A stretch of DNA of 15,929 nucleotides from an uncultured Lachnospiraceae bacterium. GTDB taxonomy: Bacteria > Bacillota > Clostridia > Lachnospirales > Lachnospiraceae. Position 1 is the stretch's first letter. Every line of letters starts with the position of its first letter. The stretch is taken from contig CANRJU010000027.1 of assembly GCA_947631075.1 (NCBI GenBank), forward strand, positions 1-15,929, in the 5' to 3' direction. The notes beneath the pieces are model-generated. The model saw only the letters and a list, made by a program, of their open reading frames with translations. It had not been told where the DNA came from and searched no databases. The position numbers and the translations under genes are program-made. Below are positions 6,668-14,391 of the stretch, piece by piece.

Positions 6668-9142
6668 ATGGAAGATCAGAATTTGAGAGATACTCATTTT
6701 TTAAAACCGGGGACAATGCTGGAAAACCGGTATTGTATCCAGCGCGTAATCGGTGAGGGCGGTTTTGGAATCACATATGAGGCAGTCAATCAGAAGATTG
6801 ACATGACAGTAGCAATCAAGGAGTTTTTCTGCCGTGAATATATCCACAGAGACGTCGAACAATCGGATCAGATTCAGATTACCTACACAGCGGCGCGAGA
6901 ATCCTTTGACAAGGCGAAAAAACGCTTTCTTCAAGAAGCAAAAATATTAAGCGGATTTAGTGATGAGGACGCGGTTGTAAAAATTATAGATTGTTTTGAA
7001 GAAAATGGAACCGCCTATATTGTTATGAATTATCTGCGGGGAATTCCCCTGAATCAGTATATTCAGGAACAAGGCCCGATGAAATGGGAAACCATGATAG
7101 AAAAAATGAACCCTCTGATGTGTGTATTGGAGCGCATGAATAACAGGGGAGTGGTCCATAGAGATATAAGCGCCAATAATATTATGGTTCTTGAGAATGG
7201 CTCGCTGTGTCTGCTGGATTTTGGAACGGCAAAGGACTTCATGCAAAAAGAGAATACAACAACCACGGCGGCATTTACAAAACAGGGCTATACGCCGATT
7301 GAGCAGTATGCCAATCATGGCAACGTCGGCCCCTGGTCGGATGTATATGCGCTGGCGGCCGTCTGCTATGAATGCCTGACAGGAGAATGTCCGCCTGACT
7401 CCCTTCAGCGCTCTGTATTTGATGAGTATAAAACTTTGAGGGAACAGGGAGTAGATGCGCCAAAGGAATTAGAGCCCATATTGAAAAAAGCGCTTGCCGT
7501 CAAGGCTGAAAAACGCTATGCCAATATGGGGGAGCTGATGGAGGCGCTCGGCAGTATTTCACTTGAGAGAAGGAAAAAGAAAAGAAAGTGGATTACAGCC
7601 TTGCTTGCTTTTTCTTTTTTGCTGGCAGCGGTGGGAGCGTGCCTGGGAATGAATTACCGGGAGGAGCTCTTGTTTCGGTTTGAGGCGACAGAAACCTTTT
7701 TCGTGGTCCGGGAAGAGGGGGCGTCGGTTGAGGATCTGGAGGACGCCTATGAGAAAATTGAAAAGAGGATACAGAAGCTTGCAGGAGAGAATCCCTATAT
7801 CTGGGAAGAAGAAAAAAATGGTTTTCGTGGAGTGGTTCCGCTGAAATGCTTCGGGAATGAAAATCCGAGGGCGGTTATCCGGGATTTATTTCTTAACGAT
7901 AGTGCACAAGATGAATTGCAGGTTGATTTTTCTGTTTATACGCAGATTCAGTCCGATTGGCTGACGCGTCAGGACGACAGTGAATTTGGGAAAAAACAGT
8001 GTGAGGCAGACGAGTTAGGCGAAAACAGAATTACAATAGAATATGGGCCTCGCTATAGTGAAGGCTTATTAAAAGGGGATACGGAAAATTTTATTTATAT
8101 GCTGAAAAAAAGACTGGATCTGCTAAATATACCGTATGCGCTGGGAATAGCGCATAATGAAAAAAATCATATTACATTATGCGTGAATCAAAAGGATTAT
8201 AACAAGGAACTGTTCTTTCTTTTGCTTAAGGAAGATGTAGACATTGATCTGACAGACGTAAGGGGCAATACGATTGCGAATATAGGCTGGCTGGGGAAAA
8301 TTAAAGAGAAGGATGGCATAGCAAGCGTTGCGGTAAATCCGGATTATTACGACGCGGCAGAAGCAAGAAGAAGCATAAAGAAGGCAAGCCAGGATATGGC
8401 TGATAAAAGTAGTGGAAAGTATTATCTTGCAGTGCAGAATATCCGGCTTTTAGAAGGAGAATTGAAAAAACAGAAAAATCGCTTTATCCCGATTAAAGAT
8501 GGCGTATTTGAGTTTTCATCTATAAAAATGGATACGGGAAAAATAGATTCAGAAAATAAAGATATTCTGAAACTGTTGAATGAAATAATATCCGCCGAGT
8601 TTATAGGGAACCGATATGCGGAATTATGCACTCAGATTACAAATGGAGATACGCTTGTGGCGGATGAACCGGCAGAGTCCCGGACAGCTATGCGTTTTAA
8701 CACATCGGAGGAAGACAAGACGGTTCAAAAAATAAAAGATCTTTCCGAATCCTATGAAGCGGAAACTCGGATTGATTATGAGACGGGGAGAGAACGGCTG
8801 TCGGTCATGCTGCCGGATCAGATTTACGCGGAAACCGTCACCGACTACAAGAGTATGGCAGATCAGGTCAGCCGGATTATAGCGGCGTGCGGCCTTTCGG
8901 ATGAATCGCCCTGGACTGCCATTACAATCGGCATAAAAAGCAGATATGTAAAAGACAGCTATGCAGGAAAAATAGCATTGTATCGCTATAACAGGAAAAA
9001 ATACAGATATCCCTATACGATTTCTGTGATCGGGTACGAGGAAAAAGAGGCGGCATGGCTTAAGAAAGTAAGTGCGGCGATGAAATCGGACAAGAGATTT
9101 GAGGGATATAAAATCGAATTTATAGATTATTCGGATATGTAG
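6668..9142 (+). CDS. Transmembrane Ser/Thr protein kinase with large extracytoplasmic domain
   Basis: An 824-aa membrane kinase. The N-terminal domain (about 21-300) has the Gly-loop IGEGGFGITY (28-37), the ATP lysine K51 in VAIK, the catalytic loop HRDISANN (D166, N171) and DFG at 184-186. The catalytic loop has Ser168 where Hanks-type kinases usually carry Lys; HRDIS variants occur in other Firmicutes kinases, so activity is likely. A basic stretch leads to one membrane helix at about 308-328, so residues 329-824 lie outside. This part has no PASTA repeats. It has helix-then-strand units near 345-400 and 455-530 that vaguely recall SecD periplasmic repeats (for example EDLEDAYEKIEKRIQKL and LKKRLDLLNIPYALG). 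It is probably a sensor; the ligand is unknown. The ATG at 6668 has GGAGGAG 7 nt upstream. It lies 120 nt after the unknown gene, in the same orientation. Confidence 0.9.
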   Translation: MEDQNLRDTHFLKPGTMLENRYCIQRVIGEGGFGITYEAVNQKIDMTVAIKEFFCREYIHRDVEQSDQIQITYTAARESFDKAKKRFLQEAKILSGFSDEDAVVKIIDCFEENGTAYIVMNYLRGIPLNQYIQEQGPMKWETMIEKMNPLMCVLERMNNRGVVHRDISANNIMVLENGSLCLLDFGTAKDFMQKENTTTTAAFTKQGYTPIEQYANHGNVGPWSDVYALAAVCYECLTGECPPDSLQRSVFDEYKTLREQGVDAPKELEPILKKALAVKAEKRYANMGELMEALGSISLERRKKKRKWITALLAFSFLLAAVGACLGMNYREELLFRFEATETFFVVREEGASVEDLEDAYEKIEKRIQKLAGENPYIWEEEKNGFRGVVPLKCFGNENPRAVIRDLFLNDSAQDELQVDFSVYTQIQSDWLTRQDDSEFGKKQCEADELGENRITIEYGPRYSEGLLKGDTENFIYMLKKRLDLLNIPYALGIAHNEKNHITLCVNQKDYNKELFFLLLKEDVDIDLTDVRGNTIANIGWLGKIKEKDGIASVAVNPDYYDAAEARRSIKKASQDMADKSSGKYYLAVQNIRLLEGELKKQKNRFIPIKDGVFEFSSIKMDTGKIDSENKDILKLLNEIISAEFIGNRYAELCTQITNGDTLVADEPAESRTAMRFNTSEEDKTVQKIKDLSESYEAETRIDYETGRERLSVMLPDQIYAETVTDYKSMADQVSRIIAACGLSDESPWTAITIGIKSRYVKDSYAGKIALYRYNRKKYRYPYTISVIGYEEKEAAWLKKVSAAMKSDKRFEGYKIEFIDYSDM

Positions 9143-9160
9143 ATTTATTAAAAATAGTCA

Positions 9161-9182
9161 TGGCAAGGAGAATCTCCTGCCA
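9161..9182. other. Stable short hairpin after the kinase gene
   Basis: TGGCAAGGAG (9161-9170) and CTCCTGCCA (9174-9182) pair as nine base pairs with one bulged A and a three-base loop. On + it is followed by an A-rich stretch, so it is not a typical terminator there. On - a T-run begins about six nt after it, so it could be a backup terminator for the XRE gene, or a 3' stabiliser of the kinase mRNA. Confidence 0.35.
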
Positions 9183-9195
9183 GAAAAACAAAATG

Positions 9196-9263
9196 GGAGC
9201 GGCAGTCTTGTATAATGATCCTGATGATGAAAAAGGAACATGAAGACAGGAGCCGCTCCTTTT
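9196..9263. terminator. Probable bidirectional terminator between convergent genes
   Basis: GGAGCGGC (9196-9203) pairs perfectly with GCCGCTCC (9252-9259), and inside it GTCTT (9205-9209) pairs with AAGAC (9243-9247). TTTT follows on + (9260-9263). On - the hairpin is followed by ATTTTGTTTTT. The kinase gene ends before it and the XRE gene ends after it on the other strand, so one structure can serve both. The long loop (about 33 nt) lowers confidence. Confidence 0.55.
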
Positions 9264-9284
9264 CAAATGGAGAGAACGGTGGGC

Positions 9285-9644
9285 TTACTTGGAAAAAAAG
9301 GCTTTATTTAGCAGGTTGAATCCCTCCTCCACCAGCTTTTGCTGTTGTGAGGATAGGTGCTGGATGCGCGAGTCGATGGAAAGAGGCGCCTGGGCGTCAT
9401 TGTTATTTTTTCCAAGTAAGATAAAATCTGTGGAAACGTCAAGCGTGCGGCATAATTTGATAATTGTGGCTATTGACATGCCGGTAACGCCTCGTTCGGC
9501 GTCGGACAAAAATTGAGTGGATACATCAATTTGCTCAGCAAGAAGTTCTTGCGTGTAACCGGCAGTTTCCCTCGCCTGACGGCATCGTTCTCCTATTTGG
9601 ATATTCAGTTCTTTGGGCTTTCGACGTGTTTCTTTCGGATTCAT
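9285..9644 (-). CDS. XRE-family helix-turn-helix transcriptional regulator
   Basis: A 119-aa DNA-binding protein. Residues 17-78 form a standard XRE/Cro-CI HTH: IGERCRQARETAGYTQELLAEQIDVS, the recognition segment around TQFLSDAERG, then SIATIIKLCRTLDVSTDFILLG. About 40 residues follow, ending in a short helix (SSQQQKLVEEGFNLLNKAF) that may mediate dimer formation. A longer reading from 9674 is possible, but AGGTGG lies about 6 nt before the ATG at 9644, and the longer N-terminus is not typical of the family. The gene is divergent from the dlt-like operon, with about 194 bp between the two start codons, so local control of that operon is likely but unproven. A -10-like TATACT on the - strand (9729-9724) would overlap the operon promoter. 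Confidence 0.85.
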   Translation of the reverse strand: MNPKETRRKPKELNIQIGERCRQARETAGYTQELLAEQIDVSTQFLSDAERGVTGMSIATIIKLCRTLDVSTDFILLGKNNNDAQAPLSIDSRIQHLSSQQQKLVEEGFNLLNKAFFSK

Positions 9645-9689
9645 TGTATCACCACCTGTTACTATTATTACCATTATTTTAATTTAGTG

Positions 9690-9718
9690 TTGCAAGCTTA
9701 TGCACAATGTGATATCAT
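9690..9718 (+). promoter_or_regulatory. Promoter of the dlt-like operon with small palindrome
   Basis: TTGCAA (9690-9695), a 17-bp spacer and TATCAT (9713-9718). The perfect palindrome TGATATCA (9710-9717) covers the -10 box and is a candidate operator for the divergent XRE protein. The leader to the ATG at 9839 would be about 114 nt; no riboswitch-like fold was recognised in it. It contains a GATTTGG direct repeat at about 9769-9787. Confidence 0.55.
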
Positions 9719-9838
9719 TAGTTAGTATAGGTGCATTACACTTACATGAACTGATGATATGCGACTAAGATTTGGTGAAGATTTGGCAAGTATGAGAAGC
9801 ATAAAAAGAACTGACATGATACAGAGAAGGAGAAGCTG

Positions 9839-10084
9839 ATGAAAGATACGGAAGTGAGAGAGAAAGTACTGGATATATTACAGGATATACATGACGATAT
9901 TGATTTTGAGGAGGAGACAAAGCTGGTAGACGACGGCATTCTGTATTCATTTGATCTTGTGGCTCTGGCTGCGGAATTGGGCGAAGAATTTGACATAGAG
10001 ATCACAGGAAAAGAGTTTGTAGCGTCCAATTTCAATTCAGTAGATGGGATTACCAGGATGGTTCTCAGCCTTATGGGGGCTTAA
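9839..10084 (+). CDS. Acyl/aminoacyl carrier protein (DltC-like)
   Basis: An 81-aa acidic, four-helix carrier protein. It would carry an activated acyl or aminoacyl group on a 4'-phosphopantetheine arm from the adenylating enzyme (12833) to the MBOAT transferase (10104). The attachment site is in GILYSFDLVAL, with Ser37 as the likely modified residue. Carrier proteins normally have Asp just before this Ser (DSL, or LDSF/LDSM in DltC); here it is Tyr36, an unusual change at a position that contacts the phosphopantetheinyl transferase. The second half (GEEFDIEITGKEFVASNFNSVDGI) is typical of the carrier fold. AAGGAG at 9827-9832 lies 6 nt before the ATG. It is first in the operon, 19 nt before the MBOAT gene. 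It differs from classic dlt operons, where dltC is third. Confidence 0.88.
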   Translation: MKDTEVREKVLDILQDIHDDIDFEEETKLVDDGILYSFDLVALAAELGEEFDIEITGKEFVASNFNSVDGITRMVLSLMGA

Positions 10085-10103
10085 GTTTGCGAGGAGAGAG
10101 ATC

Positions 10104-11612
10104 ATGTTGATATCCTATCAATTTATATTTTTTTTGCTGGCGCTTTTTGCGCTGTATTATCTGATACCGCGAAGGGGACAGTGGATTTTTCTGCTGACGG
10201 CCAGCCTGCTTTTTTATGCGGCGATGGATGCGCGATATTTGATATTTATATTGGTTACGTCGCTTACCGTTTATGGTGCGGCGCGGTTATTAGAGCAGTA
10301 TCCGGGAAAGAGAAAGTGCATTATGCGGATCTGCCTGTTTTTAAATATAGGGATACTGGCGGCGGTAAAATACACGAATTTTGCTCTGCAGAACTTGAAT
10401 TACGCGAGAGAGCACATGGGAAAGGCGCCGCTTGACTTTGTGGATTTTATTGTCCCCATGGGGATTTCTTTTTATACGTTTCAGGCAGTCGGCTATTTGT
10501 TAGATGTTTACTGGGGGAAATATGAGGCGCAGAAGAATTATCCCCGGTTTTTATTATTTATTTCATTCTTTCCGCAGCTGATTCAGGGACCGATCAGCCG
10601 TTATGACCATCTGTCGCAGACGCTGTACGCGCGTCATGATTTTGACTGGAAGCAGGTTCGGTTCGGGCTGGAGCGGATTTTGTGGGGATATTTTAAAAAG
10701 CTGGTAATCGCGGACCGGATAGGAGTCGCCGTTGCGGCGCTGTCCGCTTCTCCTAAGCATTATGCGGGGAAATATGTGTTTATAGATATGTTATTTTACG
10801 CCGTGCAGATATACGCGGATTTTGCAGGAGGCATTGATATTACAATAGGCGTCGCGCAGGTGTTCGGTATAAATATAAAAGAAAATTTTGTGCGTCCGTA
10901 TTTTTCCAAAAGTCTTGCGGAGTACTGGCGCAGATGGCATATTTCCATGGGCACGTGGTTCAAGGATTACGTGTTCTTCCCCTGCGGTATCAGCCGTCCG
11001 GTGCGGTCGGTTCGCTCGTTCTGCAAAAAGCATTTGGGCAGAAAGGCGGCGCAGCGGAGCGCGGTTTATATTTCGACAATGGTCGTGTGGTTTTCGACGG
11101 GAATCTGGCACGGGGCGGAGTGGCGCTTCGTCATGTGGGGACTGTTAAACGGGATCATCCTGCTTGTGTCTCAGGAATGCGAGCCATTATACAGGCGCTT
11201 TCGCGAAAAGTTCCCGCGTCTGTGTCGTTCCGTCTGCTACCGGGGATTTATGGTAATCCGTACCTTTCTCCTGACAGGCTTTTTGAACCTGTTTGATATT
11301 TATGGCAGCGTGAGGAGGACGTTTCGGCAGTTTTTCCGCATGTTCGCCCAGTGGGGGGAGCGCGCGGTCACGGGAAAAGAATTGCTGGATCTGGGACTTT
11401 CCGCGGGAGACTATGCGGTTCTTGCGGCGGGTGTGTTCGCGCTGTTTTGCGTGAGCATGTGGGAGAGAAGCGGCAGCGTACGGGAGAAGATTTCCGGCAA
11501 GCCGTATATTTTGCGCTATGCCGTGTTTGCGGGGCTTTTTTTGGGAGTTATTTTATTTGGGACATATGGACAGGGATATGATGTGCAGCAGTTTATTTAC
11601 AATCAGTTTTAG
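10104..11612 (+). CDS. MBOAT-family membrane O-acyltransferase (DltB-like)
   Basis: A 502-aa polytopic membrane protein that moves an acyl group from a cytoplasmic carrier to an extracytoplasmic polymer. It starts with a hydrophobic helix (MLISYQFIFFLLALFALYYL) and has some ten hydrophobic segments. MBOAT hallmarks are VPMGISFYTFQAVGY, FFPQLIQGPISRY, the RRWHISMGTWFKDYVFFP segment with His279, and the catalytic His336 in GIWHGAEWRFVMWG. Related members include DltB and the alginate acetylase AlgI. The pairing with a carrier protein and an adenylating enzyme supports a DltB-like role here, although the acceptor (teichoic acid, lipoteichoic acid or exopolysaccharide) cannot be told. GAGGAGAGAG at 10091-10100 precedes the ATG at 10104; an upstream frame start at 10044 would overlap the carrier gene and has no clear ribosome site. 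Confidence 0.92.
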   Translation: MLISYQFIFFLLALFALYYLIPRRGQWIFLLTASLLFYAAMDARYLIFILVTSLTVYGAARLLEQYPGKRKCIMRICLFLNIGILAAVKYTNFALQNLNYAREHMGKAPLDFVDFIVPMGISFYTFQAVGYLLDVYWGKYEAQKNYPRFLLFISFFPQLIQGPISRYDHLSQTLYARHDFDWKQVRFGLERILWGYFKKLVIADRIGVAVAALSASPKHYAGKYVFIDMLFYAVQIYADFAGGIDITIGVAQVFGINIKENFVRPYFSKSLAEYWRRWHISMGTWFKDYVFFPCGISRPVRSVRSFCKKHLGRKAAQRSAVYISTMVVWFSTGIWHGAEWRFVMWGLLNGIILLVSQECEPLYRRFREKFPRLCRSVCYRGFMVIRTFLLTGFLNLFDIYGSVRRTFRQFFRMFAQWGERAVTGKELLDLGLSAGDYAVLAAGVFALFCVSMWERSGSVREKISGKPYILRYAVFAGLFLGVILFGTYGQGYDVQQFIYNQF

Positions 11613-11624
11613 AAAGGCGAAAAC

Positions 11625-11672
11625 ATGCATGCAGATAGAACCGGCGGGAAATCAGGGGGAGAAAGCTGCTGA
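11625..11672 (+). other. Out-of-frame start and G5 tract before the DltD-like gene
   Basis: The best start signal here is ATG 11625, with AAAGG at 11613-11617 and 7-nt spacing. It opens only a 15-codon frame, stopped by TGA at 11670. Codons of the downstream protein are already readable in a third frame from 11639, encoding a basic, signal-anchor-like lead-in (GRKLLTGAVSIAVFLVVGAA). Adding one G to the GGGGG run at 11655-11659 would fuse ATG 11625 to that frame. Removing one G would fuse ATG 11629 instead. This points to an indel, slippage or a sequencing error. Confidence 0.55.
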
Positions 11673-11680
11673 CCGGCGCA

Positions 11681-12808
11681 GTGTCAATAGCCGTTTTTCT
11701 GGTGGTCGGGGCGGCGTTTCAGCGTCTGGTAGTGCCCAAGTACGCCGATATGCCGGAGGGAAATTTTACGGCGGAATACTACGAGGAGACTACGCCTCAC
11801 GACGTGCTTTTGATCGGGGACTGCGAAGTGTATGAAAATGTAGATCCCATCTATCTTTGGAAAAATTATGGGATTACCAGCTATATACGGGGCAATGCCG
11901 AGCAGCTTGTGTGGCAGTCCTATTATATGCTGGAGGATACGTTGAAATATGAGACGCCAAAGGTTGTGATTTTAAATGTGCAGGCGCTTACCTTTAGCGA
12001 GCCCCAGCGGGAGGAGTATAACCGCATGGTTTTAGACGGAATGAGATGGTCCATGACAAAGGTCCATGCCATAAATGCCTCCCGCTGCGAGGGGGAGCAC
12101 ATGCTGGAATATGTATTTCCGATTTTGCGGTTTCACAGCCGGATTTTGGATTTGTCAAAAGATGATTTTACCTATTGGGGAAGTCGGAAAAAGGGCACGC
12201 ACAATGGCTACTATATGAGGGTGGACGTACTGCCCGTCAGTGAATCGGATGTGGCGGATCCGTCCTGGCTTCTGGGAGAGGAAGAGCAGGAAGAGGAAAT
12301 CGAGGATCCCTGGGCGCAGATAGAAGGCGCGGACGCGGAGGCGGATGTGGAAAAGCCGGAAGAGCGCAGTCAGGGAGAGCCGTTCGGAGAGCTCCCTATG
12401 GAATATCTCGACCGGATCCGGGAGCTCTGCGAGCAGAACAAAATACAGTTGATCTTGATGAAGGCGCCCAGCCTTTCTCCGGTCTGGTACGATTCAGACG
12501 AGAAGCAGGTGCAGGATTATGCGACGGCTCACAAGCTGCCCTATATCAATTTTTATGAGCATCTGGACGAGATGGGGATTGATTATGAAACAGACAGCTA
12601 TGACGGCGGCCTTCACATGAACCTGAGCGGCGCGGATAAACTGTCAGAATATCTGGGAAAGGTGCTGTCCGGCGAGTACGGCGTGCCCAGCCATCGGGGA
12701 GAGCCGGCCTATGAAAAAGTATATGAAGAGAAAGAAAAATTTTATGATGAAATGATCCGGGGGCAGCAGGAGGAACTTGAAAAATACGGAGAAATCCGAA
12801 GCTACTGA
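11681..12808 (+). CDS. DltD-like SGNH-type extracytoplasmic protein, start disrupted
   Basis: At least 375 aa with an N-terminal signal anchor (SIAVFLVVGAAFQRLVV), the rest outside the cell. It fits the DltD/AlgJ-type partner of MBOAT transferases that completes or edits transfer. The block-I motif reads LIGDCEVYEN, with Cys48 where SGNH enzymes have the nucleophilic Ser; the later D308-G-G-L-H312 matches the Asp/His pair. So it could be a Cys-dependent variant or a binding protein. Residues about 200-245 are a very acidic, low-complexity insert (EEEQEEEIEDPW and similar). The GTG at 11681 is only the first permitted start: it has no ribosome site at the right distance, and the frame extends upstream to 11639. 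The real N-terminus is probably at ATG 11625 through a one-base difference in the G5 tract. It sits between the MBOAT and adenylation genes, as a DltD partner would. Confidence 0.75.
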   Translation: MSIAVFLVVGAAFQRLVVPKYADMPEGNFTAEYYEETTPHDVLLIGDCEVYENVDPIYLWKNYGITSYIRGNAEQLVWQSYYMLEDTLKYETPKVVILNVQALTFSEPQREEYNRMVLDGMRWSMTKVHAINASRCEGEHMLEYVFPILRFHSRILDLSKDDFTYWGSRKKGTHNGYYMRVDVLPVSESDVADPSWLLGEEEQEEEIEDPWAQIEGADAEADVEKPEERSQGEPFGELPMEYLDRIRELCEQNKIQLILMKAPSLSPVWYDSDEKQVQDYATAHKLPYINFYEHLDEMGIDYETDSYDGGLHMNLSGADKLSEYLGKVLSGEYGVPSHRGEPAYEKVYEEKEKFYDEMIRGQQEELEKYGEIRSY

Positions 12809-12832
12809 GGGAGAAGACAGGAGGAGACTTTT

Positions 12833-14350
12833 TTGAGAAATTCAGTATTATGCTATCTGGAAGACACGGCCCGACAATTCCCGGATAAGGCGGCGCTTAC
12901 AGATTCAAGAATGGAAATAACCTTTAGTCAGTGGAAGAACAGGGCACTGTGCGTGGCGGACGCCATCCGGGAGAAAAATGAGGAGAGGCAGATTCCCGTG
13001 CTGGTGTATCTGCCCAAGTCCGTTATGGCGCTGGTCGCCTTCGCGGGAGTGCTGTACAGTGGGAATTATTACACGCCCACAGACGTGCGTTTTCCCTTTG
13101 AAAAGGCTCGTTCCATTATAGATCGGCTGACGCCCGAAATATTTATAACGGATCGGAAGAGTGGGAAAAAATTGCTGGAAAATGGCGTGGATCAGGATAA
13201 GATACTTTTTATTGATTCGATTGATTTTTCACAGGAACCGGTCGGGAGCGAGCAGTATTTGCGGGATGCCGTTGACACGGATCTGGCCTATGTGCTCTTT
13301 ACGTCCGGATCGACGGGGGTGCCCAAGGGGGTTGCGATTACCCACCGGAGCATTATGGATTACATAGACTGGGCGGGAGAGGAATTTCAGGTTACGGAGA
13401 ATGAGCGGATTGCGAATCAGGCGCCTTTTTATTTTGACAACTCGGTTCTGGATATTTACCTGTGCATGAGCAGGGGCGCGCAGTTATTTATTATCCCGGA
13501 GACATATTTTGCCATGGCGGCGAGTCTGCTGGAATTTTTGCAGAAAAACAAAATCAATTTCATCTTCTGGGTTCCGTCTGCGCTGATTGTCGTGGCAAAC
13601 AGCGGACTGCTGGGAGAGATAGATTGTGCCTGCATTAAAAAGGTGCTTTTTGCCGGAGAAGTGATGCCCGCGAGATACCTGAATGAATGGAAAAAAGAAC
13701 TGCCGGACGCGGTTTACGCCAATCTGTACGGCCCCACGGAGATTACAGATGTATGCGTATATTACCGAGTTGACAGGGAATTTCAGGACGACGAACCGAT
13801 TCCCATTGGCAGGCCGTGCAGAAACACGCAGATTCTCCTTCTGGATGAACAGAACCGGCTCATTCGGCAGTCAGATGTGATGGGAGAGCTGTGTATCCGC
13901 GGAAGCTGCCTCTCCGTGGGCTATTACAATGACCCGGAGCGGACCGGAGAGTCCTTTGTGCAGAATCCGCTGAACACTCACTATGAGGAAAAGATATACA
14001 GAAGCGGAGATCTGGCCCATTACAACGAACAGGGAGAGATTATGTTCGACGGGCGGAAGGATTTTCAGATCAAACACATGGGATACCGGATTGAACTGGG
14101 AGAAATCGAGACGGCTATCCTCAGTCTGGAAAAAGTAAAAAATGCCTGCTGTATTTACGATGAGAAGAACCATGTGATCGCGGCGTTCTGCAGCGCCAGA
14201 GAAGCTCTTACGGAGCAGGCGCTGCGCAGACATTTGACAAAAATTCTCCCTCAATATATGGTTCCAGGACGGTATGTCCTGTTGACGGAATTTCCCTATA
14301 ACGATAATGGGAAGATTGATAGAAAGCAGTTGAAACATGAATTTATGTGA
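12833..14350 (+). CDS. DltA-like amino acid adenylating enzyme
   Basis: A 505-aa cytoplasmic AMP-forming ligase that would activate an amino acid with ATP and load it on the carrier protein at 9839. Core motifs are TSGSTGVPKG (157-166), NLYGPTE (297-303), YRSGDLA, GRKDFQIKHMGYRIELGEIE (from 407) and the catalytic Lys494 in NGKIDRKQL. Length and motif set match DltA, the D-alanine--carrier ligase. The FAGEVMP segment has Ala274 where Bacillus DltA has the Cys of FCGE, a residue linked to preference for D- over L-alanine, so the substrate may differ. The start is TTG at 12833: AGGAGGAG (12819-12826) lies 6 nt upstream, and no ATG serves. It begins 24 nt after the DltD-like stop, in the same operon. 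Confidence 0.88.
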   Translation: MRNSVLCYLEDTARQFPDKAALTDSRMEITFSQWKNRALCVADAIREKNEERQIPVLVYLPKSVMALVAFAGVLYSGNYYTPTDVRFPFEKARSIIDRLTPEIFITDRKSGKKLLENGVDQDKILFIDSIDFSQEPVGSEQYLRDAVDTDLAYVLFTSGSTGVPKGVAITHRSIMDYIDWAGEEFQVTENERIANQAPFYFDNSVLDIYLCMSRGAQLFIIPETYFAMAASLLEFLQKNKINFIFWVPSALIVVANSGLLGEIDCACIKKVLFAGEVMPARYLNEWKKELPDAVYANLYGPTEITDVCVYYRVDREFQDDEPIPIGRPCRNTQILLLDEQNRLIRQSDVMGELCIRGSCLSVGYYNDPERTGESFVQNPLNTHYEEKIYRSGDLAHYNEQGEIMFDGRKDFQIKHMGYRIELGEIETAILSLEKVKNACCIYDEKNHVIAAFCSAREALTEQALRRHLTKILPQYMVPGRYVLLTEFPYNDNGKIDRKQLKHEFM

Positions 14351-14391
14351 AATTAAAACATTTGTTATGATACGAGGAGGAATCGATAAAA

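Noticed and set aside
9207..9216. TTGTATAATG as a promoter -10 box
   Set aside because: It lies inside the loop of the terminator hairpin, has no -35, and no gene follows on the + strand for over 600 bp.
11518..11835. A 105-codon + frame bridging the MBOAT end and the DltD-like start
   Set aside because: Its product is a Gly/Arg-rich frame shadow. It matters only because ATG 11629 is in this frame, which is covered under the G5-tract finding.
14363..14371. TGTTATGAT as an extended -10 promoter before the small secreted protein
   Set aside because: The start would fall near 14378, inside the ribosome binding site 14374-14380, and there is no -35 at a proper distance.
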